Shown one piece after another: positions 18,588 to 28,072 of a stretch of 64,000 nt of DNA. Each line of letters starts with the position of its first letter. Positions within the stretch are counted from its first letter, which is position 1. This stretch comes from Pseudomonadales bacterium (lineage in GTDB: Bacteria; Pseudomonadota; Gammaproteobacteria; Pseudomonadales; Azotimanducaceae). The notes beneath the pieces were generated by a model. That model was given only the letters and a program-made list of their open reading frames with translations. It was not told the DNA's origin and did no database searches. Position numbers and translations under genes: made by a program. Location of the stretch: assembly GCA_019634925.1 (NCBI GenBank), contig JAHCAL010000003.1, positions 1 to 64,000 on the forward strand, written 5' to 3'.

Positions 18588-19831
18588 ACGCGAGCGCGGA
18601 CACGGCCGGACGCATGGGACCGCTGCAGCATTATCTGCTCGGTACCGGCAGCTGGTTCCTTTCGTTCGGCATCCAGGGCGTGATGTTCGCCTGGCTGGTG
18701 ACGATGGTATTGCGTGAAGCGCCGGAGAACGTCGGCTTCGCGCAGATGGCGCTGCTGCTGCCCGGCACGTTGCTGATTCTCGTGGGCGGGAGCTATGCCG
18801 ACCGGTTCGGCGCGCGGCGCGTCGTGGTGCTCGCGCAGATCGTGGCGACCCTGGCGCCGCTTCTGCTGGTCGCGGCGCTCGTGTTCGGCACGCTCTCGTT
18901 CACGCTGATGCTCGCCTACGCGGTCCTGATCGGAACCGCACAGGCATTCGTGACCCCGGCGCGCGACGGGCTCCTCAACCACGTCGCCGGCGGACGCGTG
19001 CAGCGTACCGTCATGCTCACCAGCATCATCCAGTTCGGACTGCAGATCGTCGGGTTCGGCGTGGCATCGCTCGCGGATTTGGGCGGGCCGGTCCCCATCC
19101 TGCTCGTGCAGTCCGTGGTGCTCGGCCTGGGCGTCGTCGCCTTCGCACGGATACGCCAGGAGCAGTCGCGTACGACGGGGCCGGCACCGGCGCTCTGGCG
19201 CTCGGTGGTGGAGGGTGGTCGCACGGTGCTGGCGTCGCCGGCGATGCGCGTGATCGTCGTGCAGAACGTGGCGATGGCGATGTTCTTCATGGGCTCGTAC
19301 ATAGTCACGATGCCGCTGCTCATCCGTGAGGTGTTCGCCGGCTCGGCCGGGGATCTCGCGTTCATGAACGCGTGCAACAGCCTGGGCCTTGTGGCGACCA
19401 TCGTACTGCTGCTGCGGTTCGGCGACGTGCATCGCCAGGGGCGCGCGCTGATCCTCTCGCAAGTGATCGGCGCGCTCGTGCTGGCGCTTGCTGCCCTTGC
19501 CGGCTCGTTCCTGCTGTTCGTCGTCGCGCTGTTCTTCTGGGGTGCCTGTGGTGGGGTCGCCATGACGATGTCGCGCACGATGATGCAGGAGCAGGCACCC
19601 GAAGCGCAGCGCGGCAGGGTGATGAGCTTCTATTCGTTCTCGTTCATGGGTGCAGGGCCGATCGGCGCGGTCGTGAGCGGGTTCCTGGTCGAACGGCTCG
19701 GCCCACAGTCGGCGCTGCTCACTTCCGCACTGCTGATGCTCGCGGTCATGCTGTTGATCAGTGCCCGAACGAGGCTCTGGCGCATGACCGGCCCGCATCC
19801 CGTTGCGCCCGATCGGAGCATCGCCCGGTGA
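18584..19831 (+). CDS. MFS transporter (EntS-like)
   Basis: This 415-residue inner-membrane protein has about 12 hydrophobic segments and the MFS loop motif GGSYADRFGARRVVVLAQ between helices 2 and 3, with GTAQAFVTPARDGLLNHV typical of the EntS/MFS_3 exporter branch. It starts with GTG overlapping the acyl-CoA synthetase stop and ends overlapping the hydantoinase A GTG, so all three are probably co-translated. It may move the substrate or product of that pathway; the direction is inference. Confidence 0.87.
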   Translation: MNASADTAGRMGPLQHYLLGTGSWFLSFGIQGVMFAWLVTMVLREAPENVGFAQMALLLPGTLLILVGGSYADRFGARRVVVLAQIVATLAPLLLVAALVFGTLSFTLMLAYAVLIGTAQAFVTPARDGLLNHVAGGRVQRTVMLTSIIQFGLQIVGFGVASLADLGGPVPILLVQSVVLGLGVVAFARIRQEQSRTTGPAPALWRSVVEGGRTVLASPAMRVIVVQNVAMAMFFMGSYIVTMPLLIREVFAGSAGDLAFMNACNSLGLVATIVLLLRFGDVHRQGRALILSQVIGALVLALAALAGSFLLFVVALFFWGACGGVAMTMSRTMMQEQAPEAQRGRVMSFYSFSFMGAGPIGAVVSGFLVERLGPQSALLTSALLMLAVMLLISARTRLWRMTGPHPVAPDRSIAR

Positions 19832-21936
19832 CGCCCGGCGCGCGCATCGCGGTCGATATCGGCGGCACGTTCACCGACGTCGTGATCGAACGCGACGGCA
19901 CGCTCACGAGCACCAAGGTTCTGACCACCTACGAAGACCCCGCGGACGGCGTCATGACCGGCATCGATCGCGTGCTGGCGCTGTCGGGAACCACACCGGC
20001 CGGGGTCGCACTGGTGCTGCACGGTACGACGCTTGCGACCAATGCCCTCATCGAGCGGCGCGGGGCGGTCACGGCGCTGGTCACGACGGCCGGTCACCGC
20101 GACGTGCTCGAGATGGCGCTCGAGAACCGCTTCGAGCAGTACGACATCGGTATCGATCGGCCGACCCCGCTGGTGCCCCGGTATCTGCGGCTGCCGGTCA
20201 CCGAGCGGCTCGATGCCGAAGGTCGGGTGCTGCTGCCGCTCGACGAGGCCGACGTGCGCGCGCTCGTGCCGGTGCTCGAAGCCAATCGTGTGGAAAGCGT
20301 CGCCATCGGCTTCCTGCACGCCTACGCGAATCCCGCGCACGAACGTGCCGCTGCCGCGCTGCTCCGTGCCGAGTTGCCCGATCTTTACATCACGCTCGCG
20401 TCCGACGTCTGTCCCGAAATCCGGGAGTACGAGCGCCTCTCAACGGCGACCGCGAACGCGTACGTCAGGCCGCTCATGGCGCGTTACCTCGCCAGCCTGG
20501 CCGACAAGCTCGGCCACGCTGGATTCCAAGCGCCGCTCCTGATGATGACGTCGGGCGGCGGGCTCACCGATCTCGCGACCGCCGCGGCGTATCCGATCCG
20601 CCTGGTGGAGAGCGGCCCGGCGGGCGGGGCGATCCTCGCGGCGCGCCTGGCCGGGCTCTGCGGGTATCCGAGTGTCGTGTCGTTCGACATGGGCGGCACC
20701 ACGGCGAAGATCTGTCTGATCGACGATGCGGAACCCCTGCTGTCGCGTGCCTTCGAGATCGGCCGTGTATACCGGTTCAAGAAGGGCAGCGGTCTGCCGG
20801 TGCGGATCCCGGTGATCGAGATGGTCGAGATCGGCGCCGGCGGCGGCTCGATCGCGCGTGTCGACCGCCTGCAGCGCATCCAGGTCGGGCCGGACAGTGC
20901 AGGATCGGAGCCCGGTCCGGCCTGTTACGGCCGCGGAGGGCGTCTGCCGACGGTGACCGACGCGGATCTGCTGCAGGGGCGCATCCAGCCCGGCTTCTTC
21001 GCAGGTGGGTCGATAGACCTCGACGTCGAAGCGGCGCGCCGGGCCCTCGCGGATTCGGTCGGCGGCCCACTCGGGCTGGGCGACACCATGGCCGCGTACG
21101 GCATCGGTGCGGTGGTCGACGAGAACATGGCCGCCGCTGCGCGCGCGCACGCGGCGGAGTGGGGCGCGGATGTCGCGGCGCGCACGCTCGTCGCGTACGG
21201 AGGTGCCGGTCCGCTGCACGCCGCGGCGCTGGCCGACCGTCTCAAGATCGACCGGATCGTGATTCCTGCCGGTGCAGGGGTGGGTTCCGCGGTCGGGTTC
21301 CTCCTCGCGCCGATCAGTTTCGAAGTGGTACGCAGCCGTTACCAGCGCCTGTCCGCATTCGAGGCACATGTCGCGAACGCGCTGCTTGGGGCCATGCACG
21401 GTGAAGCCCTTGCCGTCGTCGAGCAGGCCGCGCCGGCTGGGCGCTTTCGGGTGCTGCGGCGTGCGGCGATGCGTTATGTCGGCCAGGGCTACGAGATCGC
21501 GGTGACGCTGCCGGATGGCGAACTCGGCGCGGAGGCGGGTGTCGCGCTTCACGCGGCGTTCGAAACCGAGTATCGGCGGCTGTATGGGCGTGTCATTCCC
21601 GGGCTCGACGTGGAGATCCTGAGCTTTACGCTCGCGCTGACCGAGCTCGGCGCGCCGGACTTGTATACCGGCGCAGGCCCACCGGGGCGTTCGCAGCGTG
21701 TCGGTGCGGACGGTTCCGCCGGAGCCATGCGCGGCCGTTTGTTCGATCCTGAGTCCGGAGCGGCTACCGAAGTACCGCTCGTACTCCGGTCCGACCTCGC
21801 CGAAGCCGGCCGGGCGATCGCGGGACCGCTCCTGATCGTCGAGGATCAGACGACCACGGTCGTGTCCAAGGGGTTCTCCGTGGTGGTGGACCGGTTCGAC
21901 AACCTGGTTCTGGAACGCCTGCGGGATCGCGCATGA
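19828..21936 (+). CDS. hydantoinase/oxoprolinase subunit A
   Basis: This 702-residue protein is the ATP-binding half of the HyuA/HyuB (N-methylhydantoinase or 5-oxoprolinase) family, which opens cyclic amides or acetone-type substrates with ATP. Actin-fold motifs are IAVDIGGTFTDVVIE at the N-terminus, LHGTTLATNALIERRG, the central VVSFDMGGTTAKICLI and GAGGGSIA. The start is GTG at 19828, within the MFS stop (GTGA). Subunit B overlaps its end by four bases. The substrate cannot be assigned from sequence. Confidence 0.92.
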   Translation: MTPGARIAVDIGGTFTDVVIERDGTLTSTKVLTTYEDPADGVMTGIDRVLALSGTTPAGVALVLHGTTLATNALIERRGAVTALVTTAGHRDVLEMALENRFEQYDIGIDRPTPLVPRYLRLPVTERLDAEGRVLLPLDEADVRALVPVLEANRVESVAIGFLHAYANPAHERAAAALLRAELPDLYITLASDVCPEIREYERLSTATANAYVRPLMARYLASLADKLGHAGFQAPLLMMTSGGGLTDLATAAAYPIRLVESGPAGGAILAARLAGLCGYPSVVSFDMGGTTAKICLIDDAEPLLSRAFEIGRVYRFKKGSGLPVRIPVIEMVEIGAGGGSIARVDRLQRIQVGPDSAGSEPGPACYGRGGRLPTVTDADLLQGRIQPGFFAGGSIDLDVEAARRALADSVGGPLGLGDTMAAYGIGAVVDENMAAAARAHAAEWGADVAARTLVAYGGAGPLHAAALADRLKIDRIVIPAGAGVGSAVGFLLAPISFEVVRSRYQRLSAFEAHVANALLGAMHGEALAVVEQAAPAGRFRVLRRAAMRYVGQGYEIAVTLPDGELGAEAGVALHAAFETEYRRLYGRVIPGLDVEILSFTLALTELGAPDLYTGAGPPGRSQRVGADGSAGAMRGRLFDPESGAATEVPLVLRSDLAEAGRAIAGPLLIVEDQTTTVVSKGFSVVVDRFDNLVLERLRDRA

Positions 21937-23653
21937 GCGAGCGGGTAGACATGACGCAACTCACCACCCAGCTGGTCTGGAACCGGTTGCTCGCGATCGT
22001 CGAGGAGCAGGCGCAGACCCTCATGCGCACGGCGTTCTCGACGGTGGTGCGCGAGGCGGGCGACCTCTCCGCCGGTGTGTTCGACACGTACGGCAACATG
22101 CTCGCCCAGGCCGTGACCGGCACGCCCGGCCATGTCAATGCCATGGCGGCCTCGGTGGCCAAGTTTCTCGCGGTGCATCCGGTCGCGACGCTCGAGCCGG
22201 GCGACGTGCTGGTGACCAATGACCCATGGATCGGAACCGGGCACCTGAACGATTTCACGGTCGTGACGCCGGTATTCCGCGGCGACGTGTGTGTCGCCCT
22301 GTTCGCATCGACGAGCCATATCGCCGACGTCGGCGGCCGCGGCTTCGGCGCCGATGCCAACGACCTGTTCGAGGAGGGATTGCGCATTCCGGTCTCTCAC
22401 CTGTTCCGGGCCGGGGTGCGCGACGAAACGCTCATGCGGCTGATCACCGCCAATGTGCGCGATCCCGTGGTCGCGGAAGGGGACCTGTATTCACTGACCG
22501 CCTGCAACGACAGCGGTGCGCGCCAGCTGCTCGAGCTGCTCGAGGATTACCGGCTGGATTCGCTCGACGCAACGGGCGCGGTGCTGCTCGAGCTCTCCGA
22601 GCGCGCCATGATCGAGGAGATCCGCGCGCTGCCGGAAGGCAATTTCAGGCATAGCATGCGCATCGATGGCTACGACAAGCCGATCGATCTCGTCTGCGAA
22701 CTGGCAATCCGGCCCGACGGGATTCATATCGATTTTTCCGGCACGTCGGCGGAATCGCCGTACGGCATCAATGTGCCGCTGCCGTACACGGAAGCCTACG
22801 CTTCGTTCGGCGTGCGTTGCCTGATCGGCAACGACGTGCCGAACAACGCCGGTTCGCTGCGGGTCATCCGCGTGACCGCGCCGCCCGGATCCATCCTGAA
22901 TGCGCGCCCGCCGCGCGCGGTGTCGGCCCGTCATGCGGTCGGGCAGATGCTGCCGGACGTGATCCTCGGCTGCCTCGACCAGGTGCTGCCCGGCCGGGTG
23001 CCGGCGGAGGGCGCGTCCTGCATCTGGAACCCGGTGCTGCGCAACGGCCACGCGGACGAGAGCGACGGCACGTTCGTGACCAACCCGATCTACAACGGCG
23101 GCACCGGCGCACGCCCCGGCAAGGACGGGCTGTCCACCACGGCGTTTCCGTCCGGCGTGCGCACCACGCCGACCGAAGTCAACGAAGTCACTGCGCCGCT
23201 GATCGTCTGGCGCCGGGAGTACCGCCAGGACTCGGCCGGCGCCGGCGCATGCCGCGGCGGTTTCGGCCAGGTGATCGAGATCGGGCACCGCCACGACGCG
23301 CCGTTCGTGGTATCGCGGATGTTCGACCGGATCCAGCATGCGCCGTGCGGGCGCCAGGGCGGCGCGTCCGGGGCGCCGGGCAGCGTCCGATTGAGCGACG
23401 GCACGCCGCTGCGCGGCATGGGTCGGGACGAGGTGCCGGCCGGTCTGCGGCTGGTCATGGAAACGCCCGGCGGCGGTGGGCTCGGCGACGTACGGCAGCG
23501 CGATCCCGAGCGGGTTCGCGCCGACGTCGCCGCGGGCCTGGTCTCGGTGGACGCGGCACGGCAGGTGTACGGTATCGACACCGACTGCGGGGACACGGAC
23601 GCGCAGAGCGGCGCTTGTAATTCCGTCTCGATTGGGCAAAATACGCGCCCTAC

Positions 23654-23663
<10 letters not shown>
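21933..23663 (+). CDS. hydantoinase/oxoprolinase subunit B
   Basis: The partner of subunit A has the HyuB blocks LRTAFSTVVREAGDLSAGVFD-like (near 30-50), TGTPGHVNAMA, VTNDPWIGTGHLND and the GGxGxxG-rich end ETPGGGGLGD. The ATG overlaps the stop of subunit A. The last 15-20 residues lie over the promoter of tRNA-Gly, and the stop TAG is bases 8-10 of the tRNA, so the C-terminal tail is probably not conserved. It is 576 residues long, normal for the family. Confidence 0.9.
23615..23643 (+). promoter_or_regulatory. promoter for tRNA-Gly, inside hyuB-like gene
   Basis: TTGTAA (23615-23620), a 17-base spacer and AAAATA (23638-23643) lie within the end of the hydantoinase B gene; CGCGCCC follows as a GC-rich discriminator. 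The start would fall about four bases before the tRNA. Confidence 0.55.
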
Positions 23664-23729
<66 letters not shown>

Positions 23730-23765
23730 TTCTTCCTCCCTGACAGCTCCTGGGGTCGGTCGGCT

Positions 23766-23825
23766 CCCGTGGTTACAGTTCTCGTGGTCACAGCTCCGGT
23801 GGCCACAGCACCGCCGGCGACGCAC
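23766..23825 (+). repeat. four degenerate 15-bp tandem repeats after tRNA-Gly
   Basis: Units start at 23766, 23781, 23796 and 23811, with the pattern CncGTGGTnACAGnn; the fourth is diverged. They sit about 36 bases behind the tRNA and before the protease gene. One frame through them reads PVVTV-LVVTA-PVATA, but no credible gene carries it. The remaining bases between tRNA-Gly and the protease show nothing I can name. Confidence 0.65.
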
Positions 23826-24017
23826 ATTCCAGAATCCCGAGACGCGAAGGGCTTCACAAGCCGCTGATTCCGTGCGCGCCATACTTCGGGGATCTGCCCG
23901 ACTGCAGGTCGCGCAATGCTCCAGTGGATTCCCGGTCTCACTCACGGCAGCCAGACGAGCGGGCGCAGCGGCCGGCTACGAGCCGCGTACCTGCATCGCG
24001 GGCCGCTCGCGACGGGC

Positions 24018-26870
24018 ATGCCAAGGGTCGTGGCAGCTGTGTGCGTGGCGCTCCTGGCCGCCTGTGGCGGTGGCGGCGGCTCCGACGCCGCAGGGGCTGC
24101 GGCCGTCGGCGGTGCACCGCGCGGGCCTACCGCGCGTTTCTCGGCCGAACCATCGGAAGGACCGGCGCCGCTCGAGGTACGCTTCGATGCGGCGGCATCG
24201 ACCGATGGCGACGATCGGATCGTCGCCTATGCCTGGCAGTTCGGCGACGACTCGGCCAGCGACCAGGGTCCTGCGCTCGGCCATGTCTTTGAGGCGCCGG
24301 GGACCTACCAGATAACGCTGCAGGTGACCGACGCGGCGGGCCGTACCGGTACGACCACGCGGACGGTCCGCGCGTTCGGCGCGACGCTCGGCGGAACGAT
24401 CGACGTCGAACCGGGCACGGACGTCGACAGCGATCCCAACACCCGGAGCGGTGTGGCCGTGCGCAACAACACGTTCGCCACGGCGCAGTCGCTGACCGCG
24501 CCGGTACAACTCGGCGGCTTCGTCAACATGGCCGGCACGGGCGCACCGGAAGGCCGCTTCTTCGCGGAAGGCGATGTCGAGGACTTCCACGCCTTCGCCG
24601 TGGAGGCCGAAGTTCGCGCCGTGCTCGCCATCGACGACGCGGACGCGATCGTGGACCTCGAACTGTACCGGGCGGGCAGTCCGCCGGTGCTGGTCGACGC
24701 GTCCGTGGCGGATGGCCGGCTGCGCGATCTCACCGTGCCGGGCCCGGGAGATTACGTGCTGCGAGTCGTCGCGCGAGCAGGTGCGAGCAGTTACGTGTTG
24801 ACGATCAGCGACCCGGCAGATGCATTGCCATTCGCTGCGGTCGCGAGCCGGCTGACGGATCGATTCGTCCCCGGTGACGTACTTGTTGCCGAATCGCTGG
24901 GCCGGGAGACCCGCCGTTACGAACTGGCGCGCAGCGCGCGTGGCGGCCGCTACGGACTGGTCGCCGCTGCCGGGCGGGCGGCCGCCCGCAGCCACCGCGA
25001 AGTCGCGCAGCCGGAACGGATCGCCGCGGCAGGTGCACGGGTGAACGCAATGCAGGAGCGCCGCTATCGCACTCTGCTCGCTGCGCGCGCCCTGCGCCGG
25101 GAGCCGGGGGTCGTGATCGCCGAGGTCAACGTCGTGCACCGGCCGCTGCGGGTACCCAACGATCCCGAGTATCGGCGCCAGTGGCATTACGGGCGCATGG
25201 AACTCCCGCAGGCGTGGGACGTGACCACGGGCGGCGACACGGGCCGGGCGCCGGTGGTCGTCGCGGTGGTGGATACCGGCGTGCTGCTCGATCATCCGGA
25301 TCTGCGTTCGCGCATCCTGCGCGACGGCATGGGCGCGGTGATCGGCTACGACTTCGTGCAGGACCCGGCGCGCGCCAATGACGGCGATGGCATCGATCCC
25401 GATCCGGACGATCCGGGCGACGACGCCCGCGGTCCCGGTTCCGGCAGTTTCCATGGCACGCTGGTGGCCGGCACCATCGGCGCCGATACCGACAACGCGC
25501 TCGGCGTGGCGGGCGTGTCGTGGGATGCGCGCATCATGCCGGTGCGCGCGCTCGGTATTGACGGCGGCACCAGCTACGACCTGCAGCAGGCGATCCGCTA
25601 TGCGGCGGGTCTGCCCAACGTGTCGGGCAGGCTGCCGGCCGTCACCGCGGACATCATCAATCTCAGCGTCGGCAGCAGCTTTTCCTCGGCGACCGAACAG
25701 CAGACGCTGAACGAAGTCCGCGCGCGCGGCATCCTCGTCGTCGCGAGTGCCGGCAACGACGGATCGGCGACACCGGTCTATCCGGCCGGCTATCAGGGCG
25801 TGCTGGCGGTCAGCGCGACCACGGCCGGCGATACGCTGGCTTCCTATTCGAACTTCGGACCGCACATCGACCTTGCCGCACCCGGTGGTGATGCGGCGCG
25901 CACCTGCGGACCGAGTGACTGTGTGTTCAGTACCGCGGGCAGTGGCGGCGGCGCTGCGATCGCGTTCGGTTACGGCCCGGCGATCGGGACATCGATGGCC
26001 GCACCGCACGTGTCCGGCGTGATCGCGCTCATGAAGGCGTTGTTCCCGACGTTGCGCCCGGAGGGTTTCGATACGCTGCTCGCGAGCGGCGCGCTGACCG
26101 ACGATCTCGGCACGGCCGGCCGCGATGACCGGTTCGGCCATGGTCGTCTCAACGCCCGCAAGGCCGTGCAGGCAGCGCTGGAACTCGCGGCGGGCACGAC
26201 GCCGACGCCGATGGCGCGGCTGACTGCATCGGCGACCCGACTCAACTTCGGTACGTTCCTCGGCGAACTGGACGTGGCCATCGGCAACGCGGGCAGCGCG
26301 CCGGTCGCTGTCACGCTCGCGGCGGATGCGCCCTGGCTCACGATCGGTCCGCTTGCGGTCGATGCCGACGGACTCGGCGCCTACCGGATCTTCGTGCAGC
26401 GGTCACAGCTCCCGCCGGGGATCCACGAGGCCGTCGTTCGCGTGGAGCCCAGCGATCCGGCAGTAGACGCGGTCTCGATTGCGGTCGTGGCGCGCGTGAT
26501 CGACGCGGCGGTGGTTCCGGATGCCGGCCTGCACTTCGTGGTGCTGGTCGACGAGGCGCTGGAAGTCGTGCGGTCCCTTGCCGTGTCGGCGATTGAAGGC
26601 CGTTATGCGTTCACGCTGGCGGACGTGCCGCCGGGCCGCTATCGCCTGTTCGCGGGATCCGACCTCGACGGGGACGGACGCCTGTGCACAGCGGCGGAGT
26701 CGTGCGGTGCTTATCCGAACCTGGGCAATCCGCTCGAACTGGTGGTCGACGCGGCGGTGACGCCGCGGCTCGAGGGCCTCGACTTCACCACCGGGTACCG
26801 CACGGGCGTCGGTACGACGCCCAGTGTGGTTCTCGATGGTGAGCCGATCACTCTTCCAACGCGGCGCTGA
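24018..26870 (+). CDS. subtilisin-like (S8) serine protease lipoprotein with PKD domain
   Basis: From ATG 24018 the 950-residue protein has a signal with the lipobox LAAC (residues 13-16) followed by a glycine run. Next are a PKD domain (about 35-115, ending VTDAAGRTG), a pre-peptidase beta-domain (about 130-270), the S8 catalytic domain with D419 (VVDTGV), H479 (FHGT) and S659 (GTSMAAPHVSG), and C-terminal beta-domains with a calcium-like DLDGDGRLC loop. It is probably a surface-attached or periplasmic endopeptidase. An ATG at 23916 is possible but leaves a long non-signal N-terminus. The end overlaps the convergent DUF4382 gene by 23 bases. Confidence 0.9.
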   Translation: MPRVVAAVCVALLAACGGGGGSDAAGAAAVGGAPRGPTARFSAEPSEGPAPLEVRFDAAASTDGDDRIVAYAWQFGDDSASDQGPALGHVFEAPGTYQITLQVTDAAGRTGTTTRTVRAFGATLGGTIDVEPGTDVDSDPNTRSGVAVRNNTFATAQSLTAPVQLGGFVNMAGTGAPEGRFFAEGDVEDFHAFAVEAEVRAVLAIDDADAIVDLELYRAGSPPVLVDASVADGRLRDLTVPGPGDYVLRVVARAGASSYVLTISDPADALPFAAVASRLTDRFVPGDVLVAESLGRETRRYELARSARGGRYGLVAAAGRAAARSHREVAQPERIAAAGARVNAMQERRYRTLLAARALRREPGVVIAEVNVVHRPLRVPNDPEYRRQWHYGRMELPQAWDVTTGGDTGRAPVVVAVVDTGVLLDHPDLRSRILRDGMGAVIGYDFVQDPARANDGDGIDPDPDDPGDDARGPGSGSFHGTLVAGTIGADTDNALGVAGVSWDARIMPVRALGIDGGTSYDLQQAIRYAAGLPNVSGRLPAVTADIINLSVGSSFSSATEQQTLNEVRARGILVVASAGNDGSATPVYPAGYQGVLAVSATTAGDTLASYSNFGPHIDLAAPGGDAARTCGPSDCVFSTAGSGGGAAIAFGYGPAIGTSMAAPHVSGVIALMKALFPTLRPEGFDTLLASGALTDDLGTAGRDDRFGHGRLNARKAVQAALELAAGTTPTPMARLTASATRLNFGTFLGELDVAIGNAGSAPVAVTLAADAPWLTIGPLAVDADGLGAYRIFVQRSQLPPGIHEAVVRVEPSDPAVDAVSIAVVARVIDAAVVPDAGLHFVVLVDEALEVVRSLAVSAIEGRYAFTLADVPPGRYRLFAGSDLDGDGRLCTAAESCGAYPNLGNPLELVVDAAVTPRLEGLDFTTGYRTGVGTTPSVVLDGEPITLPTRR

Positions 26871-27933
26871 AGTCGACGACGCTGGTTGCCCGCGCGGTGA
26901 CGGTGGTGGTCTGTGGCGCCTGGAAGTCCAGTTCGTCCACCGCGAACCGCTCGTCGTCGCTGGTGCCGTCGGGATTCGGCAGCCGCTCCTGGTCGGCGCG
27001 GCAGGTGAACGCCACCGTGTAGTCGCCGGGCGGCAGGAACGCCACCGTGTAGGTGCCGCCGCCGCTGTTGCCGAACAGCGCATCGTACTCCACGGACGAC
27101 GTCGCGACCGGTGCCGCGGTGGTTGCATCCGGGTCGGCGTTCAGATCGCCGGGCAGCTGATCGGCACCCGCGTAGACGTACACGGCGTTGCCCGTCATCG
27201 GATCGTCGTCGCTGCAGAAACCGTTGCTGCCGTCGAGCAGTTCGGCGTCCACGGTGCCGGTGATCCGGCCAGTGTTCTGCACCGCTTCGACGCGGAAGGC
27301 CGGGCGCAGGAAGAAACACTGGTTACGGAACGCGGCGGGCTGGTGCAGGGACTGGCGCAGGTCGAAGTCGATCACGATGTCAGCCGAGCCATTGAGCGGC
27401 ACGCGGAACGGGCTCACCAGCCGGACGCCGGCATTCGCACCGCTCGGGATGAACAGCGGGACCAGGCCGCCGGTGGCCGCTTCGACGTGGGAGCCGGCAA
27501 GCGGATCCTGGCCGCGGCACTCGACGGGCGTCCGGGCGGGTGCTTCCAGCACCAGTCGCGCGTGCTCGTAGACGCCGGCCGGAACCCGTTCGTCCTCGAA
27601 CAGTGCGAACGTCGCGCCGTGCTGATAGTCGAGCAGGTTGAACTGCAGCGCATTGCCGAGCGCATCGCGCAGATCGATCACCACCCAGTCACCTTCGGCA
27701 GCACCCTGCTCGCGCAGCTGCAGCGCGGTAACCCTGAGATTCACCGCCGTCACGTCGTCGAGTGCGGCGTCGGTGATGCTGGCGCTGAGCGTGCCGGTTC
27801 CCGGGCCGCTGGCCACGGGTGCCGGTGCGGCAGCCTCGCTGCCGCCGCCACCACCGCAGGCGCTGAGCATGAGGAGCAGTGCAGCGCCACACGCGGCGCG
27901 GAACGACATCCGGTCAGTGATGAGCGTGGTCAT
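26848..27933 (-). CDS. DUF4382 lipoprotein
   Basis: The 361-residue protein has a signal peptide with lipobox LSAC and a Gly5 run, nearly the same leader style as the protease. A DUF4382 domain begins GTLSASITDAALDDVTAVNL near residue 45, and the C-terminal half contains a carboxypeptidase-regulatory-like beta-sandwich (TYTVAFLPPGDYTVAFTC). The ATG at 27933 has GAGGAAG before it. Its promoter, TGCAACC-N17-GTGTCTAA, matches that of the divergent ECF sigma gene, so it is a likely target of that sigma. Confidence 0.8.
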   Translation of the reverse strand: MTTLITDRMSFRAACGAALLLMLSACGGGGGSEAAAPAPVASGPGTGTLSASITDAALDDVTAVNLRVTALQLREQGAAEGDWVVIDLRDALGNALQFNLLDYQHGATFALFEDERVPAGVYEHARLVLEAPARTPVECRGQDPLAGSHVEAATGGLVPLFIPSGANAGVRLVSPFRVPLNGSADIVIDFDLRQSLHQPAAFRNQCFFLRPAFRVEAVQNTGRITGTVDAELLDGSNGFCSDDDPMTGNAVYVYAGADQLPGDLNADPDATTAAPVATSSVEYDALFGNSGGGTYTVAFLPPGDYTVAFTCRADQERLPNPDGTSDDERFAVDELDFQAPQTTTVTARATSVVDFSAALEE

Positions 27934-27966
27934 GGATACTTCCTCTGGTTTTTCTGGATACACCGG

Positions 27967-27998
27967 TTAGACACGCTCGGCGGCCCGGAAAGGTTGCA
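27967..27998 (-). promoter_or_regulatory. ECF-type promoter of DUF4382 lipoprotein gene
   Basis: On the minus strand TGCAACC (27992-27998) and GTGTCTAA (27967-27974) are separated by 17 bases and followed by CCGG. The start would be about 25 bases before the ATG. Both elements and the spacing agree with the promoter of the sigma gene on the other strand. Confidence 0.7.
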
Positions 27999-28036
27999 TC
28001 CCGCCGGCTCGAATTCGTTACAGTGAGGCGGAAGCA

Positions 28037-28068
28037 TGCAACCTGCCCGGGCAATCCGGCGTGTATAA
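28037..28068 (+). promoter_or_regulatory. ECF-type promoter of the sigma/anti-sigma operon
   Basis: TGCAACC (28037-28043), 17 bases, then GTGTATAA (28061-28068) followed by CGG. This mirrors the promoter at 27967-27998. Because the -10 element ends at 28068, transcription should begin at about 28073-28076, at or next to the ATG, suggesting a leaderless message. Confidence 0.7.
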
Positions 28069-28072
28069 CGGT

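Noticed and set aside
28061..28063. GTG 28061 as the start of the ECF sigma gene
   Set aside because: It is the first part of the -10 element of the sigma promoter; transcription should start downstream of it.
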